From NCBI GenBank assembly GCA_903934745.1, contig CAIZOZ010000189.1:1-23153 (forward strand): a stretch of DNA of 23,153 nucleotides, given 5' to 3'. The first letter of the stretch is position 1. Every line of letters begins with the position of its first letter. The position numbers and the translations under genes are program-made. This stretch comes from an uncultured cyanobacterium (lineage in GTDB: Bacteria > Cyanobacteriota > Cyanobacteriia > PCC-6307 > Cyanobiaceae). Below, in pieces: positions 15,327 to 22,139 of the stretch. Under the pieces are notes generated by a model that did no database searches, was not told the DNA's origin, and was given only the letters and a program-made list of their open reading frames with translations.

Positions 15327-16079
15327 TCAGTACTCGATTCCGGCCTGGGCCTTCACCCCCTGTTCGCGGAAGGGGTGGCGCACCATCTTCATCTCCGTCA
15401 CCAGGTCAGCCCGCTCCAGCAGCTCCTTGGGCGCACCGCGGCCGGTGAGGGCCACGTGGGTGAGCTCGGGCCGCAGGGCCAGGCCCTCCAGCAGCTGCTC
15501 CACCGCCAGATAGCCCAGCTTGAGGGCCACGTTCACCTCGTCGAGCACCACCAGCTTGCGGCCCGGATCGGCCAGGTACTGCCGGGACCGCTCCCAGGCC
15601 CGCTGCACCAGCTCGCGGTCGCGCTCGCGATCCTGCGTTTGCCAGGTGAATCCCTCGCCCAGGGCGTGCCAGTGCAGGGCATCCCCAAACAGCTGCAGGG
15701 CCTTGGCCTCGCCGGGCTGCCAGCCGCCCTTGATGAACTGCACCACCGCCACCTGCTCGCCATGGCCCAGGGTGCGCAACACCAGGCCCAGGGCGGCCGT
15801 GGTCTTGCCCTTGCCGTCGCCGGTGAACACCAGCACCAGGCCCTTTTCCAGGTTGCGTTCACCCACCCGCTGCTGCTGCACCTCAAGGCGGCGGGCCATG
15901 CGGCGCCTGTAACCGTCCTGGTCGGCCTCGGGAGCCAGGTCGCCGCCCATGCCGAGTTCCTGGGCGGCCTGGTCGAGGTCTTCGCCTGTCGCTGCCGGCT
16001 CAGCCTCGATGGCCAGCGGCGGCTGAGGCGGGCCGGAGCGTGGGGACAGGGTCACGGGGGATGCTCTGGGGGCGCTCAC
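15327..16079 (-). CDS. cobO: cob(I)yrinic acid a,c-diamide adenosyltransferase
   Basis: 250 residues from a GTG at 16079. CobO/BtuR attaches the 5'-deoxyadenosyl group to cobalt in cobamide synthesis. The P-loop is at residues 87-94 (GDGKGKTT), preceded by the usual basic helix RRMARRLEVQQQRV. VVQFIKGG and LVVLDEVNVALKLG carry the family motifs, and the C-terminus KAQAGIEY matches BtuR. An N-terminal extension of about 50 residues, Pro and acid rich, is longer than in E. coli BtuR; an internal start at M44 would remove it. The first codon overlaps the stop of the integrase gene (GTGA), so translation is probably coupled. Confidence 0.95.
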   Translation of the reverse strand: MSAPRASPVTLSPRSGPPQPPLAIEAEPAATGEDLDQAAQELGMGGDLAPEADQDGYRRRMARRLEVQQQRVGERNLEKGLVLVFTGDGKGKTTAALGLVLRTLGHGEQVAVVQFIKGGWQPGEAKALQLFGDALHWHALGEGFTWQTQDRERDRELVQRAWERSRQYLADPGRKLVVLDEVNVALKLGYLAVEQLLEGLALRPELTHVALTGRGAPKELLERADLVTEMKMVRHPFREQGVKAQAGIEY

Positions 16080-17404
16080 TCTGGCGGCAGTCGCGGCGGG
16101 TGGGGTTCTGGTTCTGGCGGCCAGGCCCCCCGCATCCGGGCCAGGGCGGCATCGACGGCCTGCTGCTGGTCGCGGCGGGTGATCCAGTGGTGATAGGTGC
16201 GGGTATGAATCGCCACCGAGTGACCCATCATCCGCGCCGCCACCGTGTCGGGCAGGCCGATGTGGATCGTGCGCACCGCCCAGGCATGGCGGAGGTCGTA
16301 GGGCGTGATCGGCAGGTCGTAGCGGCGAAACTGTTCGGCCACCCGGCGCCCCACCTGCTGCAGGGTGGTGCGCCGCAGGTCGGTGGCCACGACGGGCAGG
16401 GCACCGGCTTCGCGGCCGAGCCGCTCCAGCTCGAAGCGCTCCACCCAGTCAGGTTGGAAGGGCCACACCTGATGCTCACCTGTCTTGCTGGTGGGCAACA
16501 CCCGCAGCACCCGGTCGCCCCCCGGCGCCAGGGCGGAGAGATCGGAGAAGAACACCTCGTGATTGCGCAGGCCGTAGGTGGCCATCAGGCCGTAGGCCAG
16601 ACGCCAGCGCGGATTGGGGATGCGCTCCACCAGCTCGAGAATGGCGCCATCCAGGGGCAGCTGGCGGAAGCGGGCCGCATGTTGCCCGTAGCCGCCGCTG
16701 CGTTCCCGCCAGTCGCCAGGCAGGGGGATGGACCGGTGCGAGGCCAGGGCCGCCAGGGCGATGCCGCATTGCTGGCGGCTGCGACTGGCCAGCTCATAGC
16801 TCTCCAGCACCTGCAGCAGCAGGGCCTGGGAGAGCAGGCCACGACCCGCCGCCAGCTGGAGCAGCCGTCGCAGGTAGGGCCGATAGGCGGCACGCCAGGT
16901 GGTGCGGCTGCCGGCCGGCTGGCGGCGGCGGCGCGGATCGGCGAAGAAGGCCAGCTCGAACGCCTCCAGCTCCGCCAGCAGGGTGGGAGCTGGCGGCGGC
17001 GGGGTAGGGCTTGGTCCTGGCGTAGGGGCGGATAGCGCGGGGTCGGGCGACCCCACCGGTGTTGGTGTGCCAGCAGGCGTGAGCTCCGCGGGCGGACTGG
17101 CTGCCGTGGCTGGCGACTGCCACTGATGCCAGGCGAAGTGTCCATGCCTGAGCTGTTGCTCTAGTTGGAGCAGGCGCGCTTCCGCCTCGAGCAGGCCGGC
17201 CGCACTGGCCGGCAGCCCCAGACTCAGCCGCTGGACTTTGACGCTGCCACTGCCGTGGCGACAGGGGAGCGGCCCGCGCAGTCCCAGCCAGCCGCCCCGT
17301 CGCTCCAGGCGCAGGCGCATCCCTGCCGCCTTCAAGGCTCCGTTGCGGGCGCGAAGCCCAGGGTCGATGGCGGCGTCCCTGCCGCTGCTGTCAGCGCCAC
17401 CCAC
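16076..17404 (-). CDS. tyrosine recombinase/integrase, likely resident and coupled to cobO
   Basis: 442 residues from a GTG at 17404; an ATG at 17320 would give 414. The order is an arm-type N-terminal domain (about 30-95, with GSVKVQRLSLGLPAS), a Pro-rich linker (98-141), a core-binding domain (142-225) and the catalytic domain. Catalytic positions are R280 in YGLRNHE, K307 in PTSKTGE, R372 in YDLRHAW, H395 in MGHS and nucleophile Y404 in TRTYHHW. The usual His three residues before the second Arg is Y369. The active site is otherwise complete. No att repeats, tRNA or phage genes flank it, and the coding runs straight into cobO, so it looks like a resident chromosomal recombinase. I recall integrase-like genes beside hemH and ilvB in other picocyanobacteria. 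Confidence 0.9.
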   Translation of the reverse strand: MGGADSSGRDAAIDPGLRARNGALKAAGMRLRLERRGGWLGLRGPLPCRHGSGSVKVQRLSLGLPASAAGLLEAEARLLQLEQQLRHGHFAWHQWQSPATAASPPAELTPAGTPTPVGSPDPALSAPTPGPSPTPPPPAPTLLAELEAFELAFFADPRRRRQPAGSRTTWRAAYRPYLRRLLQLAAGRGLLSQALLLQVLESYELASRSRQQCGIALAALASHRSIPLPGDWRERSGGYGQHAARFRQLPLDGAILELVERIPNPRWRLAYGLMATYGLRNHEVFFSDLSALAPGGDRVLRVLPTSKTGEHQVWPFQPDWVERFELERLGREAGALPVVATDLRRTTLQQVGRRVAEQFRRYDLPITPYDLRHAWAVRTIHIGLPDTVAARMMGHSVAIHTRTYHHWITRRDQQQAVDAALARMRGAWPPEPEPHPPRLPPE

Positions 17405-17736
17405 CTTGGCCGTTTGCTGGCTGAAGCCCTCTCGAGGGCCACGGTTCGGGCTGGGGAGGTCCAGGCCGATGGGGCTCAGCCTGGGATCGTCCAGCGCGCT
17501 TTCCGTTCGGTGCTGCTCTTTGCCCGGGGCTTCCTGTCCACTGGCCGCGGCGCTAGGGACGGCCCCAGCAGCGATCCAGGCGCTGGCGGGGCAGGGGGTG
17601 GGAACCGGGGCGGAATCGGTGCTCAGGACGGGCTTCAGGCACTCGGCCGGACCCTATCGAGCTCGCCGGGTAGTGGCCAGGGGCAACAGCAAGGTGGAAG
17701 GCGGGGTTACGCTCTGCGTTTTCAAGGCGCTCGGGC
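17405..17736. other. divergent intergenic region between the integrase and hemH
   Basis: This 332-base gap is the longest non-coding stretch. A small hairpin (GCCCT at 17426-17430, AGGGC at 17435-17439, CTCG loop) is present. I see no tRNA, no clear -35/-10 pair, no riboswitch-like conserved core and no direct repeat suggesting an attachment site. A plus-strand open frame runs across it out of frame with hemH, but its composition looks like non-coding GC-rich sequence. It should hold the promoters of hemH and the integrase/cobO operon. Confidence 0.5.
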
Positions 17737-18912
17737 ATGGCCAGGGTCGGCGTGCTGCTGCTGAACCTCGGCGGTCCCGAGCGGATTGAGGATGTAGGGC
17801 CGTTCCTCTACAACCTGTTTGCCGATCCGGAAATCATCCGGCTGCCGATTCCGGCGCTGCAGAAGCCTCTGGCCTGGCTGATCAGCACGCTGCGCAGTGG
17901 CAAATCGCAGGCGGCCTACCGCTCGATCGGTGGCGGCTCACCCTTGCGGCGCATCACCGAACAGCAGGCGCGTGAACTGCAGAGCACCTTGCGTCAGCGG
18001 GGAGTCGAGGCCACCAGTTATGTGGCCATGCGCTACTGGCATCCCTTCACCGAATCGGCGGTGGCCGACATCAAGGCTGATGGCATTGAGGAGGTGGTGG
18101 TACTGCCCCTCTACCCCCATTTTTCGATCAGCACCAGCGGTTCCAGTTTCCGCGAGCTGCAGCGGCTGCGCCAGGCCGATCCGGCCTTCAGTGCCATGCC
18201 GATCCGCTGCATCCGCAGCTGGTTCGACCATCCCGGCTACATCGACGCCATGGCCGGGCTGATTGTCCGCGAGATCGCGGCGGCTGAGTTCCCGGAACAG
18301 GCCCATGTGTTCTTCAGCGCCCATGGCGTGCCCAAGAGCTACGTGGAGGAGGCCGGCGATCCCTATCAAGAGCAGATCGAGATCTGCAGCGAGCTGATCA
18401 TGCAGCGCCTACAGCAGCGGCTGGGGCACTCCAACCCCCATACGCTCGCCTACCAGAGCCGGGTGGGGCCGGTGGAATGGCTCCGGCCCTACACCGAGGA
18501 TGCCCTTGAGGAGTTGGGTGCGGCTGGGGTGAACGATCTGGTGGTGGTGCCGATCAGCTTTGTCAGCGAACACATCGAAACGCTCGAGGAAATCGACATC
18601 GAATACCGGGAGATTGCCACCGAGGCCGGCGTGCGCCATTTCCTGCGGGTGCCCGCCCTCGACATCGATCCCACCTTCATCGCCGGTCTGGCCGATCTGG
18701 TGCAGCAGGCTCTGGCGGGCCCGGAGGTGAATCTCGATCAAGCCGCCGAGTTGCCCACCAAGGTGAAGCTCTACCCCCAGGACAAGTGGGCCTGGGGCTG
18801 GAGCAACAGTTCCGAGGTCTGGAACGGCCGCTTGGCCATGATCGGTTTTTCCGCTTTTCTGCTGGAGTTGCTCAGCGGTCGTGGCCCTCTGCATGCCCTG
18901 GGTCTGCTCTGA
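17737..18912 (+). CDS. hemH: ferrochelatase with C-terminal chlorophyll-binding segment
   Basis: 391 residues from the ATG at 17737 (MARVGVLLLNLGGPE). Ferrochelatase inserts ferrous iron into protoporphyrin IX to make haem. The catalytic-domain signature FFSAHGVPKSYVEEAGDPY includes the active-site H196. Residues 347-391 form the cyanobacterial and chloroplast extension: a linker, then a chlorophyll a/b-binding (Hlip-like) motif E360-VW-N363-G-R365-LAMIG inside a membrane helix. In cyanobacteria this segment is known to affect dimerisation and pigment response. The gene is followed after one base by the M23 peptidase gene. Confidence 0.97.
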   Translation: MARVGVLLLNLGGPERIEDVGPFLYNLFADPEIIRLPIPALQKPLAWLISTLRSGKSQAAYRSIGGGSPLRRITEQQARELQSTLRQRGVEATSYVAMRYWHPFTESAVADIKADGIEEVVVLPLYPHFSISTSGSSFRELQRLRQADPAFSAMPIRCIRSWFDHPGYIDAMAGLIVREIAAAEFPEQAHVFFSAHGVPKSYVEEAGDPYQEQIEICSELIMQRLQQRLGHSNPHTLAYQSRVGPVEWLRPYTEDALEELGAAGVNDLVVVPISFVSEHIETLEEIDIEYREIATEAGVRHFLRVPALDIDPTFIAGLADLVQQALAGPEVNLDQAAELPTKVKLYPQDKWAWGWSNSSEVWNGRLAMIGFSAFLLELLSGRGPLHALGLL

Positions 18913-18913
18913 A

Positions 18914-19510
18914 ATGGCCCGTTCGGGCTTGCGCTGGCCCCGCCCATGGCTGGCTCTGGGGGCAGGGCTCTTGTTGGCCGTTCCGTCGCTGCCCGTCCAC
19001 GCCTTCAGCCGCAGCAGCTGGTTGAGCGGCACGTTCCCGGTGGTCAGTTTCGCCGGCTTCACCAGTGGTTTCGGCATGCGCAGCCATCCGCTTGGCGGCG
19101 ATCGTCGGCCCCACTACGGCGTCGATATCGCCGCCCCCCTCGGTTCGGAGGTGCGCAGCTGGTGGTCAGGCCGGGTGCTTGAACTGATCCGCGATGGCGG
19201 CTGCGGTAATGGCCTGGTGATCCGCTCCGGCGACTATGAACACATCTATTGCCATCTGGCCGGCCACGTGGAGGGCGGTGCTTATCGCAGTGGTGCGATC
19301 CGCCTGGTCCTGGGTCAGCCGGTGCGCAGCGGTCAGGCGATCGCCCATGTGGGCCTCACGGGCAGCACCACCGGGCCCCATCTGCACTGGGGGATGCGCT
19401 TCCGCGGCCAGTGGCTGGATCCAGCCCGGATTCTGCGGGCCATGGCCGCCAGCCGCCGCCGTCAACCCCTCGCCAGCGCCGGGCCCCCTAAGGTTGGCTC
19501 ATTCCGCTGA
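18914..19510 (+). CDS. secreted M23-family (LytM-like) metallopeptidase
   Basis: 198 residues from the ATG at 18914, one base after the hemH stop; an in-frame ATG at 18881 would overlap hemH and spoil the signal peptide. The N-terminus is a basic region then a hydrophobic core with cleavage likely after VHA (residues 26-28). The mature part is one M23 domain: GFGMRSHPLGG, the zinc ligands in HYGVDIAAP, and HLHWGM with the HxH pair. It lacks LysM or coiled-coil regions. All catalytic positions seem present, so it is probably a peptidoglycan endopeptidase. The domain starts only about 20 residues after the signal, which is compact for the family. Confidence 0.92.
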   Translation: MARSGLRWPRPWLALGAGLLLAVPSLPVHAFSRSSWLSGTFPVVSFAGFTSGFGMRSHPLGGDRRPHYGVDIAAPLGSEVRSWWSGRVLELIRDGGCGNGLVIRSGDYEHIYCHLAGHVEGGAYRSGAIRLVLGQPVRSGQAIAHVGLTGSTTGPHLHWGMRFRGQWLDPARILRAMAASRRRQPLASAGPPKVGSFR

Positions 19511-19567
19511 AGGGGGCCTGAAGCTCCCTTTTGCCCCTTGGTTCCCCCTTCACCCTCCGCAGCAGCC

Positions 19568-21454
19568 GTGACGCTCACGCCCCTCACTCCTGCCCAGACC
19601 GCCAACCGCCAGCATGCGGCAAACGGCTCAAGCGCCCAGAGCCTGGGTGCCGTCCAGCGGGTCAATGGCGCCTATGCGCTGATGGATGCCCTGCACCGTC
19701 ATGGTGTGAAGCACATCTTCGGCTATCCCGGCGGCGCGATTCTGCCGATCTACGACGAGCTCTACAAGGCTGAGCAGCGGGGCTGGCTGAAGCACATCCT
19801 GGTGCGCCATGAGCAGGGCGGTACCCATGCCGCCGATGCCTATGCCCGGGCGACCGGCCAGGTGGGTGTCTGCTTCGGCACCTCCGGCCCCGGCGCCACC
19901 AACCTGGTCACGGGGATTGCCACGGCCCAGATGGATTCGGTGCCGATGGTGGTGATCACCGGCCAGGTGCCGCGGGCGGCCATCGGTACGGATGCCTTCC
20001 AGGAAACCGACATCTTCGGCATCACCCTGCCGATCGTGAAGCACTCCTGGGTCGTGCGCAACCCCGCCGACATCGGTCGCATCGTGGCTGAAGCTTTTCT
20101 GATTGCCGCCAGTGGTCGCCCAGGACCGGTGCTGATCGATGTACCGAAGGATGTGGGCACCGAAGAATTTGATTACATCCCGGTGGAGCCGGGAACAGCT
20201 GTGCCTGCTGGCTTCGGCCATGCGCCCCTGCCCCATCCCGAGGCGATCGAAAAGGCGCTGGAGCTGATCCACCAGTCGCATCGGCCCCTGCTTTATGTCG
20301 GTGGCGGCAGCATCAGCTCGGCGGCCCACGAGGCCATCAAGGTGCTGGCTGAGCGCTTCCGGATTCCGGTCACCACCACCTTGATGGGCAAGGGCGCCTT
20401 CGATGAGCGCCATCCCCTGGCCCTCGGGATGCTGGGCATGCACGGCACCGCCTATGCCAACTTCGCCGTCACCGAATGCGATCTGCTGATCGCTGCCGGC
20501 GCCCGCTTCGACGACCGGGTCACGGGGCGGCTCGATAGTTTCGCCCCGCGCGCCCGGGTGATTCACATCGACATCGATGCCGCCGAGGTGGGCAAGAACC
20601 GGTTGCCGGAAGTGCCGGTGGTCGCCGATGTACGAACGGCCCTGGAAGCCCTGCTGCGATTATCCAGCGCTGACGATTCCGCCGGCCGCACCGAGTCCTG
20701 GTTGAAGCGGATTGAGGGCTGGAAACACCACTATCCCCTGGTGGTGCCTGCCCCTGAGGGGGAGATCGCGCCGCAGGAGGTGATGGTGGCCCTGCGCCAG
20801 CTGGCACCGGGGGCCTACTACACCACCGATGTGGGTCAGCACCAGATGTGGGCGGCCCAGTTCCTCAACACCGGCCCGCGCCGCTGGATCAGCAGTGCCG
20901 GCCTGGGCACGATGGGTTTCGGCATGCCCGCGGCCATGGGGGTGCAGATGGCCTTCCCGCAGGAGCAGGTGATCTGTGTGGCCGGTGATGCCAGCATCCT
21001 GATGAACATCCAGGAATTGGGCACCCTGGCCCAGTACCAGCTGCCGGTGAAGGTGGTGGTGATCAACAACGGCTGGCAGGGCATGGTGCGCCAGTGGCAG
21101 GAGAGCTTCTACGAAGAGCGTTATTCCAACTCCGAAATGACGGGCGGCATGCCCAACTTCCCAGCCCTCGCCGAATCCTTCGGCGTGCGTGGTGTGCGGA
21201 TCACGGAACGCTCCGACCTCCTGCCTCGCCTGGCCGAAGCCCTGGCCCACCCCGGCCCGGCCTTCATTGACGTTCGGGTGCGACGCAATGAAAACTGCTA
21301 TCCGATGGTGCCTCCCGGGGCCAGCAACGCCCAGATGGTGGGCCTGCCCAGCCATCCGGAACTGGCGATCGACACTGTTCGCCATTGCGGTGCCTGCGGT
21401 GCCACCACCGCCAGTGCCCATCTCTATTGCCCCAGTTGCGGTTCAAAACTCTGA
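19568..21454 (+). CDS. ilvB: acetolactate synthase, catalytic subunit, with a C-terminal Cys4 knuckle
   Basis: 628 residues from a GTG at 19568; a TTG at 19538 would add 10. The enzyme condenses pyruvate to acetolactate in branched-chain amino-acid synthesis using thiamine diphosphate. The catalytic glutamate is E82 in RHEQGGTHAADAYA. The cofactor motif runs from G473-D474-A-S to N500-N501. The FAD/central domain includes GARFDDRVTGRL. The body ends near MVGLPSHPEL. A tail of about 25 residues follows, with C607, C610, C621 and C624 (CX2C-X10-CX2C), a zinc-knuckle pattern not part of the classical enzyme. The regulatory subunit ilvH is not in the window. The stop overlaps the next gene's TTG start region. 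Confidence 0.96.
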   Translation: MTLTPLTPAQTANRQHAANGSSAQSLGAVQRVNGAYALMDALHRHGVKHIFGYPGGAILPIYDELYKAEQRGWLKHILVRHEQGGTHAADAYARATGQVGVCFGTSGPGATNLVTGIATAQMDSVPMVVITGQVPRAAIGTDAFQETDIFGITLPIVKHSWVVRNPADIGRIVAEAFLIAASGRPGPVLIDVPKDVGTEEFDYIPVEPGTAVPAGFGHAPLPHPEAIEKALELIHQSHRPLLYVGGGSISSAAHEAIKVLAERFRIPVTTTLMGKGAFDERHPLALGMLGMHGTAYANFAVTECDLLIAAGARFDDRVTGRLDSFAPRARVIHIDIDAAEVGKNRLPEVPVVADVRTALEALLRLSSADDSAGRTESWLKRIEGWKHHYPLVVPAPEGEIAPQEVMVALRQLAPGAYYTTDVGQHQMWAAQFLNTGPRRWISSAGLGTMGFGMPAAMGVQMAFPQEQVICVAGDASILMNIQELGTLAQYQLPVKVVVINNGWQGMVRQWQESFYEERYSNSEMTGGMPNFPALAESFGVRGVRITERSDLLPRLAEALAHPGPAFIDVRVRRNENCYPMVPPGASNAQMVGLPSHPELAIDTVRHCGACGATTASAHLYCPSCGSKL

Positions 21455-21834
21455 GCGCCCCACTTTCGGCCCTCTGGGCCCTGCTGCTGGTTCTGGTCAT
21501 CGCCTGGCCCAGTGCGGCCTTGGCGGCTGAGGTCCTGCAGGTGCGCACGGCCACCCTGGTCCAGATCGGTGATGGCAACCGCAATTACACGGTCGAACTC
21601 GCTTGCATCGGTGTCGAGCCCGCCGATCAGGCTGCGGCCATGGTCTGGCTGCGCCAGGAACTGCCGCGGCGCACCCGGGTCAATCTGCGCCCTTTGGGTG
21701 AGCATGACGGCCTGCTGCTGGCCAAGGTGAGCCGGCTGGCTGCGGAGCAGGACATGGGCAACGGCTTGATCGCTGCCGGCCTGGCCCATGCTGATCTCAG
21801 CACGCCAGCCTGCAGGGCTTTGGAGCCGAGCTGA
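21436..21834 (+). CDS. secreted protein with a degenerate staphylococcal-nuclease-like fold
   Basis: 132 residues from a TTG at 21436, overlapping ilvB by 19 bases. An ATG at 21385 is in frame, but would put an out-of-frame reading of the IlvB cysteine tail before the signal peptide. A signal peptide spans residues 1-30 (hydrophobic core ALLLVLVIAW, cleavage near ALA). The mature part follows the nuclease pattern: VQIGDGNRNYTVELACIGVEPADQ fits the DGDT/vRL-GIDAPE region, and DMGNGLIAAGLAHADL fits the last helix. The catalytic Arg and Glu positions look replaced, and no Cys pair for a disulphide is evident. It likely keeps the fold without nuclease activity. I am moderately sure of this family. 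Confidence 0.7.
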   Translation: MRFKTLSAPLSALWALLLVLVIAWPSAALAAEVLQVRTATLVQIGDGNRNYTVELACIGVEPADQAAAMVWLRQELPRRTRVNLRPLGEHDGLLLAKVSRLAAEQDMGNGLIAAGLAHADLSTPACRALEPS

Positions 21835-22052
21835 TGGGCCTCAATCGCACCGCCAAGGGCATCGTGCTGGTGCCAACCCTGTTGCTGGGAGGAGCTTTTC
21901 TGGCCGCGGGCAGCTGGCTGGATGGTCCCGCCGCCAGCAATCGCGGCCTGGCGATCAGTCTGGGCGCCATTCTGATGGGGGCCGGCCTGCTGGCCCAGCT
22001 TCTGCCTGAGCAGCCGCCTGAGTCTGAACAAGATGGACCTCCTCGGCGCTGA
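21834..22052 (+). CDS. small two-helix membrane protein (unknown function)
   Basis: 72 residues. The ATG overlaps the stop of the preceding gene by one base (TGATG), which implies translational coupling. Two hydrophobic segments are visible, residues 8-29 (KGIVLVPTLLLGGAFLAAGSW) and 36-57 (NRGLAISLGAILMGAGLLAQ), followed by an acidic and Pro-rich tail ending PPRR. A hairpin topology with both ends on the same side is likely. I do not recognise the family. Coupling and clean membrane segments support it as a real gene. Confidence 0.7.
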   Translation: MGLNRTAKGIVLVPTLLLGGAFLAAGSWLDGPAASNRGLAISLGAILMGAGLLAQLLPEQPPESEQDGPPRR

Positions 22053-22091
22053 TCGGGCCGCCATCCATGCCGGTGGGTCACAAGCCTGAGC

Positions 22092-22103
22092 CGGTCCGGA
22101 CCG
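22092..22103. promoter_or_regulatory. 12-bp perfect palindrome upstream of ppsA
   Basis: CGGTCCGGACCG at 22092-22103 is its own reverse complement, and lies 36 bases before the ppsA ATG in an 87-base gap. Its size and place would suit a dimeric regulator. Such GC palindromes also arise by chance in GC-rich DNA, so the call is tentative. Confidence 0.25.
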
Positions 22104-22139
22104 TTGCGATCAGCATTCAGCCAGTGACTGCGCACAACC

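Noticed and set aside
16076..17404. Integrase as evidence of a prophage or genomic island
   Set aside because: No phage genes, no tRNA target, no att-like repeats, no change in base composition, and a 4-base overlap with cobO.
17165..17764. Plus-strand open frame of about 200 codons across the hemH upstream gap
   Set aside because: It is out of frame with hemH, overlaps the integrase antisense and has the Arg/Gly/Ala/Pro composition typical of non-coding frames in GC-rich DNA.
19510..19550. Inverted repeat AAGGGGG/CCCCCTT before ilvB as an attenuator
   Set aside because: Only seven pairs around a 27-base loop in a G/C-run region; no leader peptide with Leu, Val or Ile codons is visible.
21385..21435. 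ATG at 21385 as start of the nuclease-fold protein
   Set aside because: It would place a Cys-rich, out-of-frame reading of the IlvB tail in front of a good signal peptide; TTG at 21436 leaves the signal peptide at the N-terminus.
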